DNA of 64,000 bases from an uncultured Cyclobacteriaceae bacterium (GTDB lineage Bacteria; Bacteroidota; Bacteroidia; Cytophagales; Cyclobacteriaceae): NCBI GenBank assembly GCA_937146645.1, contig CAKZRQ010000057.1, forward strand, positions 1-64,000, written 5' to 3'. Both the position numbers and the translations under genes were made by a program. This document shows positions 8,133-16,431 of this stretch, in pieces (position 1 is the first letter of the stretch; the number at the start of each line of letters is the position of its first letter). The notes below the pieces were generated by a model that was not told where the DNA came from, did no database searches, and saw only the letters and a list, made by a program, of their open reading frames with translations.

Positions 8133-8675
8133 TCATTCGAAGATTCCCGTCTCAAAACCATCGATACTTTTTCGGTTTTTCTGATCCCAATACTCTTCTA
8201 CTCCAGCCTCACCCTTTTTTGAGGACCAATCGCTCAAGATGCTTCTTTCTTCTCTGAAATCCATTAGCGGCACCGCAAAGCCACAGGAAGTCTGTACCAA
8301 ATCCACATCCAGTACAATGATTTGTCTGGCTCCGGCATCAGTAGGGAAATGAGGAGCATATTCCTGAAAGACCGAATCGCGTTTATGGAAGATTTTAGCT
8401 TTGCCGTACAGGCGAAGAATCAATGGCTTCCCTTCAAAGGCACAAAACATGATCGTCATCCGGGGATTTTTCAGCAAGTGAGCGGCCGTCTCATTTCCGC
8501 TGCCTGTAAGATTCATCCAGACCACCGTGTTCTGATCAATTACTCTCAGTGAATCCATCCCTTTGGGAGATACGTTGATCCGACCTTCTGCTGCAGCCGT
8601 CCCAACGAAAAAAACCTTTTGCTCGCTAATAAAATCCGCGAGCCTTGCGTCTATGTGAGGGAATTGTTTTGCCAT
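8133..8675 (-). CDS. Pyridoxamine 5'-phosphate oxidase-family flavin-binding protein
   Basis: 180 residues with a split-barrel signature: KVFFVGTAAAEGRINVSPKG at the N-terminus, then VVWMNLTGSGNETAAHLLKNPRMTIMFCAFEG, typical of PNPOx-like proteins that bind FMN or F420. Ends with the charged tail common in this subgroup (DFREERSILSDWSSKK). Substrate unknown; probably a cytoplasmic flavin or heme-related reductase. Monocistronic in context. Confidence 0.85.
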   Translation of the reverse strand: MAKQFPHIDARLADFISEQKVFFVGTAAAEGRINVSPKGMDSLRVIDQNTVVWMNLTGSGNETAAHLLKNPRMTIMFCAFEGKPLILRLYGKAKIFHKRDSVFQEYAPHFPTDAGARQIIVLDVDLVQTSCGFAVPLMDFREERSILSDWSSKKGEAGVEEYWDQKNRKSIDGFETGIFE

Positions 8676-8826
8676 ATCCTAAGGTACGAAATCTGGTATT
8701 TACGTATGAAGCGGGCCATTTGGAGACCGGCTGATTTTTTAATCCTTCGATTTGTCTTAGCTTCATTTGCTGTTAGCACTCATGTGCAAAGCCAATTAGG
8801 CTCAATTCGTCCTGGAGAAATTCAAA

Positions 8827-9528
8827 TTGAAGAAGTACGAGATCATAGAAGACCATTTTAAGAAGAAAATCCAAAGTGGAGATTTTCCCGTGGATAGTCT
8901 TTTGCCTTCTGAATATGATATCTGTGCCCGATTCTCAGCGACTCGAACCACAGTCCGAAAGGCGCTGGATGAATTGCTAAGAGAGGGTTATATCAAAAAA
9001 GAACATGGTCGTGGTTCCAGGGTAATTGAGCGAATCAAAACCCTGGGGCTCCCTTCTGTCAAAGGTTTTTCCAATGCCATGAAACAGGAGGGGGATGCGG
9101 TTTTCACTCAGGAACCCATTATTCAAAAATGGTCTGATCAACAGATTTTTGCGTTATCCGATAAAGAGGGAGAAGGAGATTGTGTTTATTTCCAGCGTCT
9201 ACGCCTCATAGATCAGAAACCAGTGCTGGTGGAGAATAATTGGTATTCCGGAAGCATGCTTGAGCTGGTCCGTTCTGAAGAGTTCTTGGATGGTTCCTTT
9301 TTTAAAACCTTAAGCCAGCGATTTCATATCGATATCATAGGAGTGGAGCAGGAAATCATGGCGAAATCTGCTAGTGCTGAAATAGCGTCTATGCTGACGA
9401 TTCAAGAGGGTGATCCTGTCCTTTTCATAGCTGTCAGATATCAAACCAGTCTGGAAGACTTTCACATTTATGGAAGCTGGTTCTGCAATACGGAGGATTT
9501 TCCCATCGTCAGTAATACTTTTTCTTAA
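8827..9528 (+). CDS. GntR-family (HutC/UTRA) transcriptional regulator
   Basis: 233 residues. The N-terminal winged helix is clear (LLPSEYDICARFSATRTTVRKALDELLREGYIKKEHGRGSRV), followed by a UTRA-type effector domain (QRLRLIDQKPVLVENNWY...EQEIMAKSASAEIASML...GDPVLFIAVRYQ). The start is TTG 8827: it gives the family N-terminus KKYEIIEDHFKKKIQSGDF, an in-frame stop lies just upstream, and GGAG sits 9 bases before it. A perfect palindrome follows the gene and precedes six catabolic genes, so this is very likely their repressor, released by a sugar-like ligand. Confidence 0.92.
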   Translation: MKKYEIIEDHFKKKIQSGDFPVDSLLPSEYDICARFSATRTTVRKALDELLREGYIKKEHGRGSRVIERIKTLGLPSVKGFSNAMKQEGDAVFTQEPIIQKWSDQQIFALSDKEGEGDCVYFQRLRLIDQKPVLVENNWYSGSMLELVRSEEFLDGSFFKTLSQRFHIDIIGVEQEIMAKSASAEIASMLTIQEGDPVLFIAVRYQTSLEDFHIYGSWFCNTEDFPIVSNTFS

Positions 9529-9542
9529 TTTTTTGTAGGTCT

Positions 9543-9564
9543 TCAACTTGTACGTACAAGTTGA
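9543..9564. promoter_or_regulatory. 22-bp perfect palindromic operator, probable GntR site
   Basis: Half-site TCAACTTGTAC followed by its exact reverse complement. The core CTTGTAC/GTACAAG resembles sites of HutC-subfamily regulators. It sits between the GntR stop and the first catabolic gene. Confidence 0.8.
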
Positions 9565-9577
9565 GTTTAGTATCTTG
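9548..9577 (+). promoter_or_regulatory. Candidate promoter overlapping the GntR operator
   Basis: TTG (9548-9550, within the palindrome), 20 bases, then TATCTTG, one T short of TAnnTTTG. If real, repressor on the palindrome would cover the -33 region. Leader to the ATG is about 45 bases. Confidence 0.4.
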
Positions 9578-9628
9578 AAAAGAATTGTTGAATTCACTGA
9601 AATCTCTGATAAACCTAAATACTGACAA

Positions 9629-10828
9629 ATGAATATTGCAATGCTTGGCTCCGGGTTTATTGCCCGTTTTTATGCCGAATCCCTTCACGCCCAGCGTCGA
9701 AAAGATCGCGTGGTAATGGTTTATTCTCGCAACGAAGAAAATGCCAAGCGCTATGCGAGCGATTACGATTTACCACATTACACCACCGACATGAATGAGG
9801 CCATTGCTCATCCAGATGTGGATGTGGTGCTGATTTCTTTACCGAATGATCTGCACGAAATGGCTGTGATGGCATGCGTTGAAGCAAAGAAGAATGTGAT
9901 CTGTACGAAACCATTGGGAAGAACAGCAGCTGAGGCAAAACGGATGTTAGATGCCGTGGAGGGAGCTGGGATTTTTGCAGGTTATCTGGAAGATTTATGC
10001 TACACACCCAAATTTCTTAAGTCCGTTGCCAGTGTGAAAAATGGTGATGTCGGTGATGTGCTTTGGACGAAGTCCAGAGAAGCCCACCCGGGACCTCACT
10101 CCGACTGGTTCTGGGATAAGGAAAGATCGGGTGGAGGAGCTATCATCGATCTGGGATGTCACTGTGTGGAAATCAGTAGGAATTTTATTGGGAAGAACAT
10201 CAAGCCCATGGAGGTGATGTGCTGGGCGGATACTCAGGTGCATCCCATCGATGCGGAGGATCATGCGATAGGCCTTGTGAAGTTTGCGAATGGAGCCATC
10301 GGGCAGTTTGAAGTAAGCTGGACCTTCCGAGGGGGGATGGATTTGCGGGATGAGGTAATGGGAACTGAGGGAACCATTTGGGTGAATAGCTTTCTTAGAA
10401 CAGGTTTTGAGATGTTCTCTACCGGAAAGGGAAATGAAGGGTATGTGGCCGAGAAAGCCGAGACGGCTACCGGCTGGCTTTTCCCGGTAGGGGATGAGGC
10501 TCATGAATTGGGATATCCACACATGTTTACGGATATGTTTTCGGCGATGGAAGAAGGGAGAGAGCCACTTGAGACCTTTTATGATGGCTATATCGTGAAT
10601 GCGATTTTGGATGCGGCTTTTAAGTCTGCGGAGACCAAGCAGTGGGAGCCAATTTTGATTGAGGACTGGCGTGGAGATGCTCCAGAAGACAGTCAGAGAC
10701 AATGGGAATCCTATGATGAGGAAAACTATCTGATCAAAGAAGAAATCCTTCCAAATGGGGATGTGAATTTGATTCTCAAGAATAAGGCAACAGGCAAAGT
10801 ATTCAAAAAAGTGACTCAGGCCGATTAA
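9629..10828 (+). CDS. Gfo/Idh/MocA-family NAD(P)-dependent oxidoreductase
   Basis: 399 residues. N-terminal Rossmann fold (IAMLGSGFIARFYAES, GxGxxA type) and the family KP motif as CTKPLGRTAAEAKRM, where EKP is commoner. The substrate-domain segment GGGAIIDLGCHCVEISRNFIG holds the position of the usual catalytic D/H pair. Family members oxidise sugars, inositols or cyclitols, or reduce keto forms. First gene of the GntR-controlled operon and directly downstream of the operator, so a catabolic sugar dehydrogenase is the likeliest role. No signal peptide. Confidence 0.9.
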   Translation: MNIAMLGSGFIARFYAESLHAQRRKDRVVMVYSRNEENAKRYASDYDLPHYTTDMNEAIAHPDVDVVLISLPNDLHEMAVMACVEAKKNVICTKPLGRTAAEAKRMLDAVEGAGIFAGYLEDLCYTPKFLKSVASVKNGDVGDVLWTKSREAHPGPHSDWFWDKERSGGGAIIDLGCHCVEISRNFIGKNIKPMEVMCWADTQVHPIDAEDHAIGLVKFANGAIGQFEVSWTFRGGMDLRDEVMGTEGTIWVNSFLRTGFEMFSTGKGNEGYVAEKAETATGWLFPVGDEAHELGYPHMFTDMFSAMEEGREPLETFYDGYIVNAILDAAFKSAETKQWEPILIEDWRGDAPEDSQRQWESYDEENYLIKEEILPNGDVNLILKNKATGKVFKKVTQAD

Positions 10829-10842
10829 TAGACCTTATCCAA

Positions 10843-11631
10843 ATGGAATTCAAGAACACGGCTTATGTGATTATGGGAGGGACTTCAGGTCTTGGATTGG
10901 CTTCCTCCAAAGCTTTAATATCACAGGGTGCCAAAGTGATGGTTGTGGGTCGAAACCCGGAAACCTGTAAAGCTGCACAAGAAGAACTTGGGGAGGATGC
11001 CATTTCTCTTTCAGGAGACGCTACAGATCCTAAAACTGTTGAGACAGCCTTAACGAAAGCTCATGAGGCATTCGGTCAGGTCAACGGACTTTTCCATGTT
11101 GCCGGGGGCAGTGGAAGGAGATGGGGGGATGGCCCACTTCACTCCCTTACCTTGGATGGCTGGAACAAGACCATGGATTTAAACCTTACTTCACTCATGC
11201 TTTCAAACCGAGCTGCCGTGAATTATTTCCTTGATAATAAGATTCCAGGATCCATCTTGAATATGGGTTCAGTTTTGGGCTATTCTCCTTCGCCAAAATA
11301 CTTCACGACCCATGCCTATGCAGCGGCAAAGTCTGCAATCATCGGTTTTTCAAAGTCTATCGCTTCTTACTATGCCGAACACAAAATTCGAGTGAATGTA
11401 ATCGCTCCTAGTCTTTTTGTGACGCCTATGGCGCAAAGAGCGGCAAGTGATGAAGAGATCATGGGTTTCCTCAAAACGAAGCAGCCCTTGGATGGAGGAC
11501 GTGCTGGTGATCCTGATGATATCAATAACGCGGTACTTATGTTTTTGCATCCCGATTCGAAATTCATCACAGGACAGGTTCTGGCTGTCGATGGGGGTTG
11601 GACTCTAAGTGAAGGTCAATATATTTCCTGA
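10843..11631 (+). CDS. Short-chain dehydrogenase/reductase (SDR)
   Basis: 262 residues, classical SDR: TGxxxGxG equivalent MGGTSGLGLASSKAL near residue 12, HVAGG (NAG-like) near 87, catalytic Ser in LNMGSVLGYS, and Y-x-x-x-K as YAAAKSA near 159-163. Uses NAD(P)(H) on an alcohol or ketone substrate, unknown. Starts 14 bases after the MocA-type gene. With two dehydrogenases and an FAD enzyme in one operon, the substrate probably undergoes several oxidation or epimerisation steps. Confidence 0.92.
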   Translation: MEFKNTAYVIMGGTSGLGLASSKALISQGAKVMVVGRNPETCKAAQEELGEDAISLSGDATDPKTVETALTKAHEAFGQVNGLFHVAGGSGRRWGDGPLHSLTLDGWNKTMDLNLTSLMLSNRAAVNYFLDNKIPGSILNMGSVLGYSPSPKYFTTHAYAAAKSAIIGFSKSIASYYAEHKIRVNVIAPSLFVTPMAQRAASDEEIMGFLKTKQPLDGGRAGDPDDINNAVLMFLHPDSKFITGQVLAVDGGWTLSEGQYIS

Positions 11632-11673
11632 TATGATTTCGGTTTTATCACATAATCCATTGCGAAATACCTG

Positions 11674-12576
11674 ATGCACTATCTGGGAATCGATATTGGT
11701 GGCACCAAAGTTAAAACACTCATTTTGAATGAGCAAAGTGATGTGATTCATCAGGATGAAGTTTTTACCGAGGATGGTTCTGGGGAGCTTTGGAAGCAGA
11801 AGATTATTCAAATCCTTAATAGGCAATTTTCAACCTATGGGAAAAGGGAATTGGTTTGTGGAATCTCCGCCCCAGGACTCGTAGATGAAACGAATCGCAA
11901 AACAATGTACATGCCGGAACGGCTTCAGGGAATTGAAAATTACAATTGGTCTGAAGAGCTGGGCCAGGAAATATGGGCGCTAAATGACGGTCATTCTGCC
12001 TGTCTGGCTGAATACGAGAGCTTTTTTAAAAAAGAAGGTGTTCAGAATTTGGTGATGCTCACTCTGGGAACTGGAGTTGGTGGAGGAATTGTCATCAATG
12101 GAGAACTCTACCAAGGGAAGCTTCAGCGGGCTGGTCATTTAGGACATATGACTGCTGACCTCCATGGCCCGAACACCATGACCAATATGCCGGGCAGTCT
12201 AGAGTATGCCATAGGAAACTTTTCAGTTGGCCAAAGAACTGAAGGAAAATTTCAAACGGTACTTGATCTGGTCAAGGCTTTCGAAAATGGAGATGAGATC
12301 GCTAAAAGATTTTGGTATGAAGCGGTGGAGAAACTGGCTGTTTCATTGGCAGGATTAAATAACATTTTAGCACCAGAGGTCATCGTTTTGGGTGGTGGAA
12401 TTACGAAAGGAGCCGGCGATTCCCTTCTTAAGCCACTGGCAGAATTCATGGAAAAATTCGAGTGGAGACCTGGTGGCAATAAAGTCCGAATCGAAACGGC
12501 TAAATACGGAACCTTTGCAGGAGCGATAGGGGCGGCACTTTTCGCCAAAAAACAACACGAAAAAGGAATCAAATGA
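11674..12576 (+). CDS. ROK-family sugar kinase-like protein lacking zinc cysteines
   Basis: 300 residues. ATP-binding GIDIGGTKVKTL at the N-terminus, sugar-binding Asp in WALNDGHSACLAEY, GTGVGGGIVINGELYQG, and the C-terminal glycine-rich PEVIVLGGGITKGAG. The usual ROK zinc motif CxCGxxGCxE is absent: the segment reads GHLGHMTADLHGPNTMTNMP then GSLEYAIG, with no cysteine. It may still phosphorylate a sugar, as some ROK proteins lack zinc. The last four bases overlap the SIS gene (ATGA), implying translational coupling and shared substrate flow. Confidence 0.88.
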   Translation: MHYLGIDIGGTKVKTLILNEQSDVIHQDEVFTEDGSGELWKQKIIQILNRQFSTYGKRELVCGISAPGLVDETNRKTMYMPERLQGIENYNWSEELGQEIWALNDGHSACLAEYESFFKKEGVQNLVMLTLGTGVGGGIVINGELYQGKLQRAGHLGHMTADLHGPNTMTNMPGSLEYAIGNFSVGQRTEGKFQTVLDLVKAFENGDEIAKRFWYEAVEKLAVSLAGLNNILAPEVIVLGGGITKGAGDSLLKPLAEFMEKFEWRPGGNKVRIETAKYGTFAGAIGAALFAKKQHEKGIK

Positions 12577-13352
12577 GTCTTACCAAAGAATACCTAGAGA
12601 AAGGGCGTGAGATAATTTCAACCGTTGAAAAGCAAGAACCGATCATTCAGGAAGTGGCCAAAATCTTTGCTGAATCGATCTTAAATGGGCGAATGGTCCA
12701 TCTTTTTGGCTCGGGTCACAGCCGAATTATGGTGGAGGAAATGTGGCCACGCTATGGTTCATTTCCTGGTTTTAACCCCATCGTCGAGCTTTCACTATCC
12801 TTCCATAATTTGGTGGTTGGTGCCAATGGACAAAGACAGGCCATGTTCCTGGAGAACATTCCAGGACTTGCTGATCGAATCCTTAGGAACTTCGATTTGA
12901 GCACTCAGGATACCGCTTTGGTGATCTCTTCCAGTGGTTGCAATGTGGTGCCTATTGAAATGGCAGAGTTATTTCAAAAAAATGGGATCAAGGTAGCTGC
13001 TTTGGTCAGTAAACTGCATTTGGAAGGAAGTACTTCAAAAAGAGCAGATGGCAAGAAACTGACTGATTTCGCTGACTATGTACTTGACACAGGCGCACCG
13101 CTAGGGGATGCCATGATCTATTTGGATGGATTGGATAGTCCTGTTTCTCCGGGGTCTACTCTTGGTGGCGTCATGATTATCAACACCATTAAAGCTGAGG
13201 TGGCTAAAATTCTTCATGAAAGTGGGCATTCGCCCAAAGTGCTAAGCAGTGGTAAGATAGTGGGAGATAAGAGAGCCGTGGAGCTTTTTGAAAGTGCGTA
13301 TGATGAGCATGCCCATAGAATGGCAAAGCTTTATGAAAATGTTGGGAAGTAA
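12573..13352 (+). CDS. SIS-domain phosphosugar-binding protein
   Basis: 259 residues, single SIS domain of the type once called UPF0309. The phosphosugar loop is GRMVHLFGSGHSRIMVEEMW and a second one is DTALVISSSGCNVVPIEMAELF. SIS enzymes isomerise or cleave phosphosugars; this subgroup has no assigned reaction I can name. Translational overlap with the ROK kinase-like gene suggests it acts on that enzyme's product. Cytoplasmic. Confidence 0.88.
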   Translation: MSLTKEYLEKGREIISTVEKQEPIIQEVAKIFAESILNGRMVHLFGSGHSRIMVEEMWPRYGSFPGFNPIVELSLSFHNLVVGANGQRQAMFLENIPGLADRILRNFDLSTQDTALVISSSGCNVVPIEMAELFQKNGIKVAALVSKLHLEGSTSKRADGKKLTDFADYVLDTGAPLGDAMIYLDGLDSPVSPGSTLGGVMIINTIKAEVAKILHESGHSPKVLSSGKIVGDKRAVELFESAYDEHAHRMAKLYENVGK

Positions 13353-13378
13353 ACCTATTTGAAGAACACTTAAACTCT

Positions 13379-14743
13379 GTGGATATGAGTTTTTCTCCAG
13401 TCATTCAGAAAAGTTACGACACCGATATTCTGATAATCGGAAGTGGAAGCGCCGGATCTGTTGCAGCTTTGGCGGCAGCCGATTCCAAGTACAAGGTTAC
13501 CTTGGTGGAACGCTACGGATTTCCAGGTGGAACGTCCACCCAAATGCTGGATACTTTTTATGGCTTTTACACCCCTTCAGAGAGTCCAAGGAAGATCGTG
13601 GGTGGGATTCCTGATCTGATCGTTAATCAGCTGAATAAATCTGGAGATATTTTCCTTCGACCTAATACCTATGGGGCGGGAACAGGTGTGAATTATAATC
13701 CGGAGCGATTAAAACTGGTTTGGGATCAGCTTTTCGCGACTCGTGGAGTAGAGGTTTTCTATCATAGCACCCTTGTGGGAGTCGAAGATACTTCTGAAGT
13801 AAAGAGCTGTGTGTTTTTTTATAAAGGTCTAGGGTTTTTCCGGATTCGAGCGAAGCGAGTGATTGATGCCTCTGGCGATGCGGATTATTGCCGATGGGCA
13901 GGCTTGCACTTTGAGAGGGCCGGCGAAAAGGAACCCGCGCAAAGTTTGACCACCACCTTCCGAATGAGCAATGTGGATTTGGAAGAGTTTGAACACGCCG
14001 GTGGAAAAAAGATGCTGAAAGAAAAGATGTCGGAGGCTTTCAATTCTGGAACCCATGCGCTACCCAGAAAAGAGGGATCCGCACACGAAATGTGCCAGCC
14101 AAAATGCATTTCTACTGTGGCCGTGAAGGTGGTGGATCGAAACGCTCTAGATCTAAAAGAACTGACTGAAGCAGAAATTGAGGGTAGGAAACAGTCATTT
14201 ATCTACGAGGAGTTTTTCAGGGATATGGTGCCCGGTTATCAGAATTCAAAGGTTATTGGCCTATCGCATCAGATTGGCGTGAGAGAGACAAGAAGAGTCT
14301 ATGGCTTGCATCGTTTGACCAAGGAAGATTGTATGAGTGCCAAGACTTTTGAGGATCAGATTTTCCTTTGTGGAGCTCCGATTGAAGATCATAGGAAGAC
14401 TAAAAATGGCTCAGAAACATATTGGCAGTATGTTCCGGATGGAGGAGTTTATGGAGTACCGTATGGGACTATTGTGCCTCGGGAAAGTGAGAATACCTGG
14501 GTGGTGGGAAGATGTTTTTCTGCGACTCATGATGCGCATGCTTCATGTCGATCTATGGCGCAAACCATGAGTATGGGGCAGGCTGCTGGTTTTGCTGCAG
14601 TGATAACCTTGGATGAGGATCAGGATGCAAAGGACATTTCCATTTCCACACTTCAATCAAAAATTATTCAAAATGGGGGCATTCTAGAAATGCCTGAAGA
14701 GATCGCAGATACCAGCCGAGATGGATGGGGTAAATATTTGTAA
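13379..14743 (+). CDS. FAD-dependent oxidoreductase (FAD_oxidored type)
   Basis: About 454 residues. N-terminal dinucleotide fold DILIIGSGSAGSVAALAAA, then KVTLVERYGFPGGTSTQML, matching the PF12831-like family often found in Bacteroidota carbohydrate loci. C-terminal FAD region: NTWVVGRCFSATHDAHASCR and MSMGQAAGFAA. The start may be GTG 13379 or ATG 13385. No signal peptide. Probably oxidises a sugar-derived intermediate; the electron acceptor is unknown. Confidence 0.88.
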   Translation: MDMSFSPVIQKSYDTDILIIGSGSAGSVAALAAADSKYKVTLVERYGFPGGTSTQMLDTFYGFYTPSESPRKIVGGIPDLIVNQLNKSGDIFLRPNTYGAGTGVNYNPERLKLVWDQLFATRGVEVFYHSTLVGVEDTSEVKSCVFFYKGLGFFRIRAKRVIDASGDADYCRWAGLHFERAGEKEPAQSLTTTFRMSNVDLEEFEHAGGKKMLKEKMSEAFNSGTHALPRKEGSAHEMCQPKCISTVAVKVVDRNALDLKELTEAEIEGRKQSFIYEEFFRDMVPGYQNSKVIGLSHQIGVRETRRVYGLHRLTKEDCMSAKTFEDQIFLCGAPIEDHRKTKNGSETYWQYVPDGGVYGVPYGTIVPRESENTWVVGRCFSATHDAHASCRSMAQTMSMGQAAGFAAVITLDEDQDAKDISISTLQSKIIQNGGILEMPEEIADTSRDGWGKYL

Positions 14744-14749
14744 GAAAAC

Positions 14750-15712
14750 ATGGAGAAGACTTTTTTCAGAACAGTTTTGGGAGATTTTCCCTCTGAACAA
14801 ATGGGATTAACCTATGCTCACGAGCATATCATCATCGAAGATTCCTATGTGACTGCAAAGCACCCTGAGTTCTTATTGAATGATATCGGTAAAATTTCAA
14901 CCGAGCTCAAGGAGTTCTACGATGCGGGTGGACGAACTGTAGTAGACACAATGCCTTCAAATTCGGGAAGGAATGTCCTAAAATCTGCGGAATTGACGAG
15001 GCTAACGGGAGTTCGGATTATCGTTCCCACCGGCATTCATTTGGAGATTTATTATCCAGAAAACCACTGGCGATATTCCATATCTGAGGATCAACTGACC
15101 GAGCTATTTATAGCTGATATTGAAAAGGGAATTGATGAGTTTGATTACACAGGGCCTTTTGTGAAGCGGACTGGGCATAAGGCGGGTATGATCAAATTGG
15201 CTACGGGTGATCAAAAGTTTTCAAAGCATCAGGAGATGGTCTTTCAAGCTGTTGTCAATGCTCATCTAGCTACAGGTGCACCTATTTTGACGCATACTAA
15301 CTTTGGCCGACAGGCCTATGAGCAGGCAAAACTTTTCGAAAAGCTAGGCGCAAAGCTAGACCATGTGGTGCTTTCGCATGTGGATAGAGCTAAGGAAGTG
15401 GATTACAATCGGAAGGTTCTGGATGTAGGCGTGAGGCTGGAGTATGATAGCGCATTTCGATGGGGGCTAAAGAATGAGCCGAATTATACTTTGCAGTTGG
15501 TGGAGAATCTGGCTCCGGAGTTTCCAGAGCAGATAGTGATGGGTATGGATATGGCGAAGAATGCGTATTGGAAGAGTTATGGAGGCCAACCAGGACTGAA
15601 TTACCTCATTGAAACGATGCCTGAATTTTTAAATGAAAGAGGATTAAGTGAGCATTTTCAAAAAATATTTTTTGATAATCCTAAACGTTTGTATAGCTTT
15701 TTTAAAGTATAA
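14750..15712 (+). CDS. Phosphotriesterase-family lactonase-like metal hydrolase
   Basis: 320 residues of the amidohydrolase superfamily. Visible metal ligands: HEH at residues 24-26 (TYAHEHIII), bridging Lys in GMIKLATG, His in ILTHTNFG and VVLSHVDR, Asp in VMGMDMAKNAYW. Characterised bacterial relatives (COG1735) hydrolyse sugar lactones, some phosphorylated. Last gene of the operon, six bases after the FAD gene. Inferred role: open a lactone made by one of the dehydrogenases. An organophosphate substrate is unlikely in this context. Confidence 0.88.
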   Translation: MEKTFFRTVLGDFPSEQMGLTYAHEHIIIEDSYVTAKHPEFLLNDIGKISTELKEFYDAGGRTVVDTMPSNSGRNVLKSAELTRLTGVRIIVPTGIHLEIYYPENHWRYSISEDQLTELFIADIEKGIDEFDYTGPFVKRTGHKAGMIKLATGDQKFSKHQEMVFQAVVNAHLATGAPILTHTNFGRQAYEQAKLFEKLGAKLDHVVLSHVDRAKEVDYNRKVLDVGVRLEYDSAFRWGLKNEPNYTLQLVENLAPEFPEQIVMGMDMAKNAYWKSYGGQPGLNYLIETMPEFLNERGLSEHFQKIFFDNPKRLYSFFKV

Positions 15713-15726
15713 ATCTCTTGTCGAGA

Positions 15727-16431
15727 TTAGGTTCGAATTTCAAAAGCCTTACGAATCTCTTCCCGGTATTTTCGCCCAATCGGGATGTCCTTTTTTTCAA
15801 GAGAAAGATAAGAATAGCTCATTTTTTTAATCCTTGATAGATTTACGGCGAAAGACTTATGAACTCTTTGAAGGTTGATTTTAGGATTCTCTTCCAGGAA
15901 TTGCTGCAGACCAGATTTGATGACAATGGTGTCTGATTCAGTGTAAACTTTAACATAGTTCCCAAGAGATTCCAGATACAAAATCTCTTCTGGGTGGATT
16001 TGATAAGTATTTCCTGAATCTTTGAGGGTAAGGGAGGTCTGCTTAATTGTCTCTTGACTGGCAGGATAAATAAGGGTGGAGGCCTTATTTACAGCCTTGA
16101 CAAATCTTGGAAATGCAATGGGTTTAAGAAGGTAGTCCAGGACATTGTACTCATAGCTCTCCAAGGCAAATTCAGAATAAGCCGTACTTAGAATAATTAA
16201 GGGAGGATTTGTGAGGCTCTTGATAAAATCCAGACCCGACATTTCAGGCATGTTTATGTCTAGAAAAATAAGTTGAACCGGATTACGATTAAGATAGGAA
16301 ATGGCCTCAAGAGGATTTCGGAATGTCTTTGCCAATCCTAATCCTGGTAGCTTTTCTGCAAATTTCTCAATGATCCGTAAGGCGGCGGGTTCATCATCCA
16401 CCGCAATGCTCACTATCCTAGATTCATCCAT
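15727..16431 (-). CDS. LytTR-family response regulator
   Basis: 234 residues. Receiver domain first (SIAVDDEPAALRIIEKFA, phospho-acceptor Asp in LIFLDINMPEMSG, then LSTAY and LLKPIAF), then a LytTR DNA-binding domain (IHPEEILYLESLGNYVKVYT ... LQRVHKSFAVNLSRIK). Its start lies 19 bases inside the kinase gene, so the pair is co-expressed. Convergent with the lactonase-like gene 15 bases away. Repeated GTCGTTTA motifs upstream of the kinase are candidate targets. Confidence 0.95.
   Translation of the reverse strand: MDESRIVSIAVDDEPAALRIIEKFAEKLPGLGLAKTFRNPLEAISYLNRNPVQLIFLDINMPEMSGLDFIKSLTNPPLIILSTAYSEFALESYEYNVLDYLLKPIAFPRFVKAVNKASTLIYPASQETIKQTSLTLKDSGNTYQIHPEEILYLESLGNYVKVYTESDTIVIKSGLQQFLEENPKINLQRVHKSFAVNLSRIKKMSYSYLSLEKKDIPIGRKYREEIRKAFEIRT

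Noticed and set aside
15712-15728. AATCTC-TTGTC-GAGATT hairpin between convergent lactonase and LytTR genes
   Set aside because: Six-base AT-containing stem without a T-run; too weak to call a terminator.
15648-15830. 60-residue plus-strand ORF across the end of the lactonase-like gene
   Set aside because: Overlaps two real genes in other frames and has no domain.
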